Origin: an uncultured Collinsella sp.
GTDB lineage: Bacteria; Actinomycetota; Coriobacteriia; Coriobacteriales; Coriobacteriaceae
Assembly: GCA_900552145.1 (NCBI GenBank)
Contig: URYW01000017.1
Span: 1-25,254, forward strand
Reading direction: 5' to 3'
Length of the DNA stretch: 25,254 nucleotides
Shown: in pieces, positions 1 through 6,319 of the stretch
Numbering within the stretch: position 1 is the stretch's first letter
Layout of the letters: each line of letters starts with the position of its first letter
Notes under the pieces: generated by a model
Databases searched by the model: none
Told to the model about the DNA's origin: nothing
The model's input: the letters and a program-made list of their open reading frames with translations, nothing else
Translations under genes and position numbers: made by a program

Positions 1-42
1 GCGCGCGTAGCTTTGCTCCGCACAGTTGGTCGGGTAGCCCCC

Positions 43-190
43 CGGGGGCGGGCCGGCCCCCTGCCGCCATATATGAACTTTATCGCGAGTTCCGCACGAA
101 CAGGAGGCCACTTAATGTGGCCTCCGTCGTGAGCAGGACTGTCCGAGCAGGAAAGTTCATATATGGCGGCAGGCGCCCGCCCCGCCCCCG
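43..190 (-). repeat. Dispersed hairpin element, copy 1
   Basis: The conserved core occupies 82-151 and reads on the minus strand from CCTGCTC to CGCGAT. It is flanked by inverted-repeat arms 43-81 and 152-190, which match at 36 of 39 positions. The core is identical to copy 2 (4829-4965) except for two bases versus one after CCTGCTC, and it matches copy 3 (22730-22865) at 63 of 70 positions. The arms share no sequence with those of the other copies. The central hairpin GGCCACATTAAGTGGCC is at 107-123. A 64-codon open frame crosses this region (117-311), but it is explained by the repeat and has no ribosome binding site, so I do not call it a gene. Confidence 0.9.
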
Positions 191-293
191 AGGAGCATCT
201 CTCAAGCAAAAACTGTCGTTCGGTAAAGTCCGAGGTCAGTGGCGTTTTATACCGAGAAATCCAAAAAAGTTGAAAATTCATTACAAATTTGCG

Positions 294-322
294 TTGACTT
301 TAGGTAACTAAAGTTTCATACT
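294..322 (+). promoter_or_regulatory. Promoter of the cstA leader transcript
   Basis: The -35 box TTGACT (294-299) is separated by exactly 17 bases from the -10 box CATACT (317-322). They match the sigma-70 consensus at 5 of 6 and 4 of 6 positions. The surrounding AT-rich DNA contrasts with the GC-rich genes. Transcription would start near 329 and give a leader of about 235 bases before cstA. Confidence 0.7.
297..314. promoter_or_regulatory. Possible operator between -35 and -10
   Basis: A perfect 7-bp dyad (ACTTTAG, GTAA spacer, CTAAAGT) fills the spacer of the promoter at 294-322. A protein bound here would block RNA polymerase directly. The cognate regulator is not identifiable from the window. 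Confidence 0.4.
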
Positions 323-340
323 CCTTTTCAACCACTGGGG

Positions 341-369
341 GATGTGAACACGCACGGATCGTTCACATC
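341..369 (+). other. Hairpin near the 5' end of the cstA leader
   Basis: A perfect 9-bp inverted repeat pairs GATGTGAAC (341-349) with GTTCACATC (361-369) across 11 bases. It lies just after the predicted transcription start. It could be a 5' stabilising stem-loop in the RNA or an operator downstream of the start. Confidence 0.45.
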
Positions 370-393
370 ATGATTGAAGAGGATTTCTTAGAC

Positions 394-438
394 ATGTTCA
401 CGCATCAGCTAAACATTATCAGCGTAGTAATTATCTGA
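394..438 (+). CDS. Leader peptide rich in Ile/Val, upstream of cstA
   Basis: A 14-codon frame encodes MFTHQLNIISVVII and ends in TGA. AAGAGGA (377-383) sits 10 bases before the ATG. Codons 8-14 are Ile-Ile-Ser-Val-Val-Ile-Ile, and half of the peptide is Ile, Val or Leu. This resembles the regulatory peptides of ilv operons, where ribosome stalling at branched-chain codons controls a downstream terminator. Here a strong terminator follows 54 bases later and several mutually exclusive hairpins overlap the stop codon region. Translation and function are inferred from this arrangement. The reading frame, the ribosome binding site and the terminator are seen directly. Confidence 0.6.
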   Translation: MFTHQLNIISVVII

Positions 439-528
439 TGCGGGTTAGCACATACAGCTAGCCCGTACGATAACGGGCGGCTGATGAAGATGAGGGCCGT
501 CGAGCGCAACCGACGGCCCTCATTTTTT
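402..528 (+). terminator. Attenuator-like leader structures and terminator before cstA
   Basis: The terminator pairs GAGGGCCGTCG (492-502) with CGACGGCCCTC (511-521), 11 perfect pairs, followed by six T (523-528). It ends 35 bases before the cstA start codon, so read-through is required for expression from the upstream promoter. Upstream pairings compete with one another: 402-408 with 435-441, 442-449 with 457-464, and 461-466 with 473-478; the last two share 461-464. ATCAGC at 418-423, inside the leader-peptide codons, can also pair with GCTGAT at 480-485. No strong antiterminator pairing directly with the terminator's 5' arm was found by eye. Confidence 0.7.
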
Positions 529-563
529 ATGTCTAGGAAGTTCTTTTTAGAGGAGGAAATGTA

Positions 564-2453
564 ATGAACGGAGTTTTGCTCATGGTTGTGGCCGCGGCGG
601 TGCTCGCCTGCGGCTATCTGGGCTATGGCCGATGGCTGGCCAACAAGTGGGGCGTTGACAAAGAGGCCCTCACGCCGGCCAAGCGCATGAAGGACGGCAA
701 GAGCTTCTCGCCCGTCTCCGCCTTCACCGCGTTCTCGCACCAGTTCAGCTCGATCTGCGGTGCTGGCCCTGTCACGGGTACGATCGTCGCCATGGCCTTT
801 GGCTGGCTGCCCGTCGTGCTCTGGGTCCTCGTCGGCGGCATCTTCTTTGGTGCCGTCCACGACTTTGGTGCCCTGTACGCTTCGATGAAGAACAACGGCA
901 AGTCGCTCGCTCAGCTCATCGAGAAGTACATCGGCAAGACCGGCCGTCGCCTGTTCCTGCTGTTCTGCTGGCTGTTCTGCATCATCGTCATCGCCGCCTT
1001 CACCGACATGGTCTGCAAGACGTTCATGTTCACCCCGGCCGTTGCCGCTTCTGGTGCTGCTACCGGTGCCATCGACTTCACCAAGTCCTATGCCGCCGGC
1101 TGCGCTGGTACCATCTCCATCCTGTTCACCTTCGTCGCTATCGCCTTTGGTTGGGCCCAGAAGAAGTTCAACCTCACCGGCGCTGCCGAGTTCGTCACCG
1201 GCGTGGTCCTCATGGTTCTCATGTTCGCCGTCGGTATGCAGTTCCCGGTCTACCTGGATAAGTTCCAGTGGTTCGCCGTCGTCATGGTCTACCTGGTCTT
1301 CGCTGGCGCTATGCCCATCCAGATGCTCAAGACCCCGCGTGACTACCTCACTTCCATCATGATGATCGTCATGATCGTCTGCGCTGTCCTCGGCATCGTC
1401 GTCCTGGGCGTCAACGGTCAGGCCACTATCACCGCTCCGGTCTTCACCGGCTTCTCCACTGCCTCCGGCATGATGTTCCCGGTCCTGTTCGTCTCCGTCG
1501 CTTGCGGTGCTCTCTCCGGTTTCCACAGCCTCGTTTCTTCCGGCACCTCTTCTAAGCAGGTCGAGAAGGAGCAGGACGCCGTCAAGGTCGGTTACGGCGC
1601 CATGATCGTCGAGTCCTTCGTCGGCATCCTCGCCATCATCGTCGCCGGCATCATGTTCTCCGACATGAACACCGCCGGTACCGGCGCACTCAACGCCGGT
1701 GTCGCTTCCACCCCGTTCCAGATCTTCGCCGCTGGCATCTCCCGCGGTATGCAGGCCTTCGGTGTTGACGGCACGCTCGCTACCGTCTTTATGACCATGA
1801 ACGTCTCCGCTCTGGCCCTGACCTCGCTCGACGCCGTCGCCCGCATCGCCCGCACTTCGTTCTCCGAGTTCTTTGCCCAGACCAACGACGCCCTGGCCAT
1901 CGAGTCCAAGGCCGGCTACATGAAGGTCCTCGGCAACCCCTGGTTCGCCACGGTCGTCACCCTGCTTCCCGGTCTCGCCCTCGCTTTTGGTGGCTATGCC
2001 AACATCTGGCCGCTCTTTGGTGCTTCCAACCAGCTGCTCGGCGGCATGACCATGATCACCCTCGCCGTGTTCTGCAAGTGCACCGGCCGCAAGGGCTGGA
2101 TGCTCTACGTGCCCGTCGTCTTCCTGCTCTGCTGCACCTTCACCTCGCTGGTCCAGAGCGCCATGGGCTGCATGGCCGCCGTCCAGGCCTACGGTTTCTT
2201 CGGTACCATCCCGGCTACTGCCACCACGGCCGCCGTCTCCGTCGCCGCCACCAAGGGCCTGCAGCTCGTCTTTGCCGTCCTGCTGATGGTCCTGGGCCTC
2301 ATCGTTGCCGTTAACTGCCTCAAGGAGTTCTTCGGCAAGGAGGCTGGCTCCATGCCCGACGAGGATCCCGAGTGGTCCGAGATGGGCAAGGCCGAGTATG
2401 GCCGCACTGCTGCTGCCGAGACTCCCGTCGACGCCGAGGCCGCCAAGGCTTAG
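564..2453 (+). CDS. cstA: CstA-family carbon starvation protein (peptide/pyruvate-type transporter)
   Basis: A 629-residue polytopic membrane protein. It starts with a hydrophobic helix and carries the family's N-terminal signature around residues 50-100, including FSHQFSSICGAGPVTG and the following GAVHDFGALYAS segment. Many hydrophobic helices follow. The tail is acidic and ends in an Ala/Glu-rich stretch. E. coli homologues CstA and BtsT are about 700 residues and import peptides or pyruvate; the substrate here cannot be read from sequence. The start is fixed by AGGAGG (551-556), seven bases before the ATG. The gene stands alone between its own attenuator-type leader and a terminator at 2493. 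The Ile/Val leader peptide hints that uptake of amino acids or peptides may be the relevant role, which is inference. Confidence 0.93.
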   Translation: MNGVLLMVVAAAVLACGYLGYGRWLANKWGVDKEALTPAKRMKDGKSFSPVSAFTAFSHQFSSICGAGPVTGTIVAMAFGWLPVVLWVLVGGIFFGAVHDFGALYASMKNNGKSLAQLIEKYIGKTGRRLFLLFCWLFCIIVIAAFTDMVCKTFMFTPAVAASGAATGAIDFTKSYAAGCAGTISILFTFVAIAFGWAQKKFNLTGAAEFVTGVVLMVLMFAVGMQFPVYLDKFQWFAVVMVYLVFAGAMPIQMLKTPRDYLTSIMMIVMIVCAVLGIVVLGVNGQATITAPVFTGFSTASGMMFPVLFVSVACGALSGFHSLVSSGTSSKQVEKEQDAVKVGYGAMIVESFVGILAIIVAGIMFSDMNTAGTGALNAGVASTPFQIFAAGISRGMQAFGVDGTLATVFMTMNVSALALTSLDAVARIARTSFSEFFAQTNDALAIESKAGYMKVLGNPWFATVVTLLPGLALAFGGYANIWPLFGASNQLLGGMTMITLAVFCKCTGRKGWMLYVPVVFLLCCTFTSLVQSAMGCMAAVQAYGFFGTIPATATTAAVSVAATKGLQLVFAVLLMVLGLIVAVNCLKEFFGKEAGSMPDEDPEWSEMGKAEYGRTAAAETPVDAEAAKA

Positions 2454-2492
2454 TCGACCTGACGAGTTGAACGTCACATCTATATGACTCGG

Positions 2493-2532
2493 AAAGACCG
2501 GGTCCGCGACTTCGCGGGCTCGGTCTTTTTTT
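2493..2532 (+). terminator. Terminator of cstA
   Basis: AAAGACCGGGTCCGCG pairs with CGCGGGCTCGGTCTTT around an ACTT loop, with one mismatch and one G-T pair. The 3' arm runs into seven T. It lies 40 bases after the cstA stop codon. Confidence 0.9.
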
Positions 2533-2573
2533 CATGCAAAAGCGGGTGACGCTCGAGTGTTCTCACAGATGTT

Positions 2574-2603
2574 TTGCATGGATAAGGGCGCGCGTTGTAC
2601 CAT
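2574..2603 (+). promoter_or_regulatory. Weak candidate promoter of the Toprim-domain gene
   Basis: TTGCAT (2574-2579) and TACCAT (2598-2603) are 18 bases apart. Each matches the consensus at only four positions. The predicted start of transcription near 2610 falls before the GTG at 2638, which supports that start codon over the ATGs at 2557 and 2578. Three ATATG-containing hexamers at 2601, 2611 and 2621 follow at exact 10-bp spacing. Confidence 0.35.
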
Positions 2604-2637
2604 ATGGACGTATATGTGTGCATATGAAAGGGACCCC

Positions 2638-4821
2638 GTGGCCAAGACGGTATATTCCGATAACCAAAATAATGTCGATGCCCTGGCTGAGCGTCTGAGC
2701 AGCCAGACGTCGCTTTCTGCCGAGCGTGCCAAGCTGGTTGCCTACGACCTGCTTTGCCGCAAGGCGCTCAAGATTAAGTCGAGTGCGCTGGCGCAAATTT
2801 TTCGCTCCGTCGATAAGGAATGCGACACAAAGGCGATGCGCGATGAGCTTATCGCGGCAAATATCGTGACCAAGATCGAGGGTAGCGGCATTAACGGGCG
2901 CCCGGCGTTCTATACTATCAATGCCGAGATCCGCGATGTCCAGGAGCAGCCTGTCGAGTCCGTCGAAGATTTTGTCGTCGAGGATTCCGCTGACGTACCT
3001 GCTGTGGAAGAAGCTGCTCCGCGTGAGCATGTCGATACCGATGAGTTGCTCGATGAGAACGTCGTGCGTGCCTTTACGGCCAAGGCAGGACGCGGCGGTT
3101 TTGGCGGGGGCGGCAAGCGCGATGCGCAGCGCCGCGCCCAGCAGGAGCGCTTCCGTCGCGCCGTTGCTCAAAAGGGTGAGACGGATGCCGAGGCTGTTGA
3201 GACCGAGGTTGCTGCCGAGTCGCAGAAGCCCACGAAGGAGCAAAAGCCCGTGGAGGCCCAAGAGCCCAAGCGCCGTCGCGGTGCTCACTTTAAGGCTGCA
3301 CAGCAGGATGCCGCGCGTGAGGTTGAAGAGTCTTCTGAGGTTGCAGACGATGTTGAGGAGTCTGCCAAGAAGGCTCCGGGTTCGTGCCGTCCCGGACGTG
3401 GTTTTGCGGGGCGCGCGTATCCCGTAAGGCATCAGGAGAAGAGCGAGCCAGCTTCGACCACTCAGGACGAGAAGGCCGAGAAGGCCGTTGAGCCGGCGGC
3501 TCGCGAACAGAAGCCTGCTGAGCCGCAGCTTGAGGTTGATGCCGAGGCCAAGGGCCAGCAGCCTACTGATGAGCAGGCGGAGCAGGGCACATCGAGCAAG
3601 CCTCGCCGCCGTCGCCATCGTGGGGGCCGCAGTTCCCATGCCGAGACTGCGGCCGAGAAGACCACGCCGCAGGACGAGGATGCGAAGGTCGAGGTTTCTT
3701 CGGGGCAGCCTAAGCGCCAGCCGGCGAAGGAGAGCAAGTCCAATCGTCCGCAGAAGCAGGCGCCTATGCCGAAGCGCGAGCGCAATTCCCAAGGCGATTC
3801 TAAGCGCAAGTCTCAGAAGAAGCCGGAGTCTGCCGCAGCAGATACTGCTGCCCAGCAGCCCAAGTCGGCAGTCCACGGCGAGGTCTCGGCGTTTGCCCTT
3901 GCCCGCGTTTTAGGCAGACAGCTGCTCAAAGTTGTCCCTACGCCTACGACGCTCTCTAAGATCAAGGAGCAGCAGACACAGATCGTAAAGGTCGAGGGCA
4001 AGGACGGCAAAAAGGCTCCGCAGCGCACTCAGCACAACGAGATGTCCAACCGCAAGATTGCCGAGGAAATCGCAATCATCCAGGCTTGGATCGAGCAGAA
4101 CCGAGGTGCCGATACGCCGGTTGCCTCGCGCCGCCAGCGTGCCTACCAGATCTTTAACGACGAGAAGGCTTTTGACGGCAAGCACGGTGAGCGCCTGATC
4201 AGACGTATGACCGAAAAGGGCATCAGCATGCAGGCGATCAAGGTCGCCCCCAATCGCCCCGTGCACTTTACGGGCTTCTTTACGCTGGGTGCCGACAAGC
4301 CGTTCATTATGGTCGAGAACCTGGACACCTACGACGAGATCGTCAAGCTGCTGCGTGGCCGCAAGCACGCCAAGCTCTTTGGCATCAAGGTGGGCGGCGT
4401 GATTTTTGGCGGCGGTTGCAAGGCGAGCGTCTCGCATGCCCTGGACGATTATCTGGCCGAGATTGGCTATCGCTTTAACTACGTCTACTACGTGGGCGAT
4501 ATCGATCGCGAGGGCGCGCGCATCGTCGAGCAGACTCGCAATGCCAATGTGGTTGAGATTCGCCTGCATGCCGGCATGTATCGCGCCATGCTCGCCGAGC
4601 ATAAGCGTCGCGTGAAGGCCGGCGGCGAGTGTGAGCCCGCGGCTGCCAACCAGGGCGTGCCGCAGAACCTGGCAGCGACGATCAAGGATCTGCCCATGGT
4701 CACGCGCGTGCAGTTCCGCAACGTGCTGCGCGAGGGCGGGCGCATTCCGCAGGAGATTCTGATGACTGCAGACTATCGGGATGGCGACTCGGGAAGCTTC
4801 GACCGCATGCTCAACAACTAG
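2638..4821 (+). CDS. Large protein with C-terminal JetD/DUF2220-like Toprim domain
   Basis: From GTG 2638 the protein has 727 residues; the frame stays open to ATG 2557. GTG is preferred because AAAGGGA (2627-2633) precedes it and homology-like sequence begins just after; ATG 2614 is the main alternative. Residues about 1-95 look like a small helical or winged-helix domain. About 100-420 is low-complexity, rich in Glu, Lys, Ala and Arg, with RRRRH- and KRRRG-type basic patches, and is probably disordered. The C-terminal 250 residues resemble the Toprim domain of the Wadjet nuclease subunit JetD: MVENLDTYDE (Glu560), VIFGGGC, and YYVGDIDREG (Asp621, Asp623), the expected Glu and DxD metal ligands. 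No jetA, jetB or jetC is adjacent; it is flanked by terminators and a repeat. Nuclease activity is inference. Confidence 0.65.
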   Translation: MAKTVYSDNQNNVDALAERLSSQTSLSAERAKLVAYDLLCRKALKIKSSALAQIFRSVDKECDTKAMRDELIAANIVTKIEGSGINGRPAFYTINAEIRDVQEQPVESVEDFVVEDSADVPAVEEAAPREHVDTDELLDENVVRAFTAKAGRGGFGGGGKRDAQRRAQQERFRRAVAQKGETDAEAVETEVAAESQKPTKEQKPVEAQEPKRRRGAHFKAAQQDAAREVEESSEVADDVEESAKKAPGSCRPGRGFAGRAYPVRHQEKSEPASTTQDEKAEKAVEPAAREQKPAEPQLEVDAEAKGQQPTDEQAEQGTSSKPRRRRHRGGRSSHAETAAEKTTPQDEDAKVEVSSGQPKRQPAKESKSNRPQKQAPMPKRERNSQGDSKRKSQKKPESAAADTAAQQPKSAVHGEVSAFALARVLGRQLLKVVPTPTTLSKIKEQQTQIVKVEGKDGKKAPQRTQHNEMSNRKIAEEIAIIQAWIEQNRGADTPVASRRQRAYQIFNDEKAFDGKHGERLIRRMTEKGISMQAIKVAPNRPVHFTGFFTLGADKPFIMVENLDTYDEIVKLLRGRKHAKLFGIKVGGVIFGGGCKASVSHALDDYLAEIGYRFNYVYYVGDIDREGARIVEQTRNANVVEIRLHAGMYRAMLAEHKRRVKAGGECEPAAANQGVPQNLAATIKDLPMVTRVQFRNVLREGGRIPQEILMTADYRDGDSGSFDRMLNN

Positions 4822-4828
4822 GGCGTTC

Positions 4829-4965
4829 GGCCCCGGGAGAGTGGGGACACCGGCTTAGGTTTCCTGCTCTACAGTCCTGCTCACGACGGAGGCCACATTA
4901 AGTGGCCTCCTGTTCGTGCGGAACTCGCGATAAACCTAAGCCGGTGTCCCCGCTCTCCCGGGGCC
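4829..4965 (+). repeat. Dispersed hairpin element, copy 2
   Basis: The arms 4829-4862 and 4932-4965 are complementary at 33 of 34 positions, and the one exception is a G-T pair. They enclose a 69-nt core (4863-4931) that begins CCTGCTC and ends CGCGAT. Inside the core, GGAGGCCAC pairs with GTGGCCTCC around ATTAA, and GCG pairs with CGC around GAACT. The element begins 8 bases after the stop codon of the preceding gene, in the same orientation. No T-run follows the outer stem, so it is not an ordinary intrinsic terminator. Confidence 0.92.
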
Positions 4966-5082
4966 TGCGGCTACTTGGTTGTCGCAGGCGGCTCGCTTTT
5001 CGGAATTGGGCTGATATTTCAAGATGTAAGGCGCTCTTGGTCCTAATGGGCTTGGGGCGCCTTCGCGTTTCCTCAGCTCCAC

Positions 5083-5114
5083 ACCCTGGCGGGTTCGAAT
5101 CCCTCCGCTTGCCA
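5083..5114 (+). pseudogene. tRNA 3'-end remnant (T-arm and CCA-like end)
   Basis: The segment holds the tRNA T-arm hallmark GGGTTCGAATCCC (5091-5103), then CTCCGCTTGCCA ending in a CCA-like triplet. No matching 5' acceptor strand, D-arm or anticodon arm is visible in the preceding 150 bases. It therefore looks like the 3' part of a tRNA, as left behind by recombination at a tRNA gene. Chance similarity to the T-arm cannot be excluded. Confidence 0.4.
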
Positions 5115-5116
5115 AC

Positions 5117-5153
5117 AAGAAAGCGCCCTGGGCCGTTATGGGCTCAGGGCGCT
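5117..5153 (-). terminator. Terminator of tRNA-Gln
   Basis: On the minus strand a GC-rich stem of about 13 pairs (5140-5153 with 5122-5134, one G-T pair) closes a short loop and is followed by TTTCTT. It lies 9 bases beyond the encoded CCA end of the tRNA. Confidence 0.75.
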
Positions 5154-5162
5154 CAATTTTAA

Positions 5163-5237
5163 TGGCTGGGACGGAGGGATTCGAACCCCCAACAGCCGGC
5201 ACCAAAAACCGGAGTTCTACCGTTGAACTACGTCCCA
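5163..5237 (-). tRNA. tRNA-Gln (anticodon UUG)
   Basis: A complete cloverleaf reads on the minus strand. The acceptor stem is TGGGACG with CGTCCCA; the D-stem is GTTC/GAAC; the anticodon stem is CCGGT/GCCGG with loop TTTTGGT, giving anticodon TTG. The T-arm contains GGTTCGAATCC. The discriminator base is G, as usual for tRNA-Gln, and the CCA end is encoded (5163-5165). It is followed by its own terminator. Confidence 0.95.
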
Positions 5238-5275
5238 ATGTGTGGTGTTGCCCAAAAGCAACTCGTTTAGTTTAC

Positions 5276-6181
5276 CTAATCTGCGAGGGCATCGCAAACG
5301 CCATCGAGCAGGCGTACGGCGAGTGTCTGCGCGTCGCTGGCCGTGAAGGTGCCGTTGTAGCGCGTCATGCCCGTGAGCTCAATGCGAATGCGAGCCGGCT
5401 TCTGCTGCGCGGCGACATTGGCAGTGCGGATGCGCTGGGCCAGGTTGTGGCACTCGGCGAGGGCAATCGTGGCGCGCGGTGCGGCGTCGGCGGGCAGCTC
5501 GTCGCTTGCGATCTCGAGCACCAGGTCAACGTCGGTTGGGACCTCGGAGTCGCAGAGCATCATGCCGCTGTTGTCGGTCGTTGCCGTGGCGATATTCCAC
5601 ATGCGCGACGCAACGCTGCGTGCGATGGGGTCCTCGCCGATAACGGCGATCTGGAAGCGCTCGAGCACGTTGGCGGCGCGAGCAAAACCGATACGGGACT
5701 CGGCTTCGGTGACCGAGGGCTTGCCCTCCCACACATGGTGCAGGCGGTTGATGTAGGCGTAGGTGTCCTGGAAGGCCATGCCGTCGGCAAACAGGCCGAC
5801 ATTTTCCTGGAACTGCTGCAGGGCGGCCTCGGTATGCGGGCCAAAGTAGCCGTCGTCTTCGCCACAGGCAAAGCCCAAAACGTTGAGGGCGCGCTGCAGG
5901 GCCTGCACATCGGCGCCATGGAAATTGGGCATGCGCAGATAGAGGGTGCGGTCGCCCAGCTTATACGAAGCGTCTACAAGGGCGCTCCAACAGGGGATAT
6001 CGACGGCATGACCGGCAGCAAGGCCGCTGTCGAGCCTGAAGGTGCTGACGGCCTGCTCAGTGGTGGCTCCAAAGTGCTTGTCGGTGACTTCGGCGGCATC
6101 AATCGTGTAGCCGAGCTGCAGGAGACGAGACTGCACGTCCTCGACGGCTGCTCCTTGCATGCCCGTTGTAATAGGTTCCAT
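5276..6181 (-). CDS. Protein with two peptidoglycan-binding domains
   Basis: A 301-residue protein with no signal peptide or membrane helix. Two PG_binding_1-type units are visible: residues about 5-60 (GAAVEDVQSRLLQLGY, then FGATTEQAVSTFR) and about 85-140 (GADVQALQRALNVLGF, then YFGPHTEAALQQFQ). Residues about 170-301 keep the alternating strand/helix pattern of an N-acetylmuramoyl-L-alanine amidase but show no obvious zinc-binding His and Glu set. The order resembles actinobacterial CwlM, a cytoplasmic regulator of peptidoglycan synthesis with a similar layout; this comparison is tentative. GAAAGGGG precedes the ATG. It lies 138 bases downstream of the polyprenyl synthase on the same strand, and lipid-carrier and wall functions would fit together. 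Confidence 0.7.
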   Translation of the reverse strand: MEPITTGMQGAAVEDVQSRLLQLGYTIDAAEVTDKHFGATTEQAVSTFRLDSGLAAGHAVDIPCWSALVDASYKLGDRTLYLRMPNFHGADVQALQRALNVLGFACGEDDGYFGPHTEAALQQFQENVGLFADGMAFQDTYAYINRLHHVWEGKPSVTEAESRIGFARAANVLERFQIAVIGEDPIARSVASRMWNIATATTDNSGMMLCDSEVPTDVDLVLEIASDELPADAAPRATIALAECHNLAQRIRTANVAAQQKPARIRIELTGMTRYNGTFTASDAQTLAVRLLDGVCDALAD

Positions 6182-6319
6182 GAACGAACCCCTTTCGGCG
6201 TACCATTCGTACTATTTGAGCGTCTGTCGGATAGACAACGCAAAGGGATGCATAAACATGCACTCAACAGTGTAGCAAGTTGTGCCCAAATACGCTGCTG
6301 ACAGGTTTTATAACCCCCG

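Noticed and set aside
43..190. Retron-type non-coding RNA (inverted a1/a2 arms around a folded core)
   Set aside because: The arrangement is superficially alike, but no reverse transcriptase is visible near any of the three copies.
117..311. 64-codon open frame at the window start
   Set aside because: Its first third is the core and right arm of repeat copy 1, and the rest is AT-rich promoter DNA. There is no ribosome binding site.
405..2477. 690-codon open frame antisense to cstA
   Set aside because: It is a mirror frame of a strongly biased GC-rich gene. Its protein is a low-complexity Gly/Asp/Glu/His-rich string with no domain, while cstA on the plus strand is a clear family member.
2557..2637. 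N-terminal extension of the Toprim protein from ATG 2557
   Set aside because: It would start before the candidate promoter, has no ribosome binding site, and adds residues of odd composition; GTG 2638 is favoured, with ATG 2614 possible.
4829..4965. Intrinsic terminator of the Toprim gene
   Set aside because: The outer stem is long enough, but no T-run follows on either strand and the loop is a conserved 69-nt core shared with two other loci.
4936..5238. 100-codon minus-strand open frame over the tRNA region
   Set aside because: It is the tRNA-Gln gene and its terminator read as protein.
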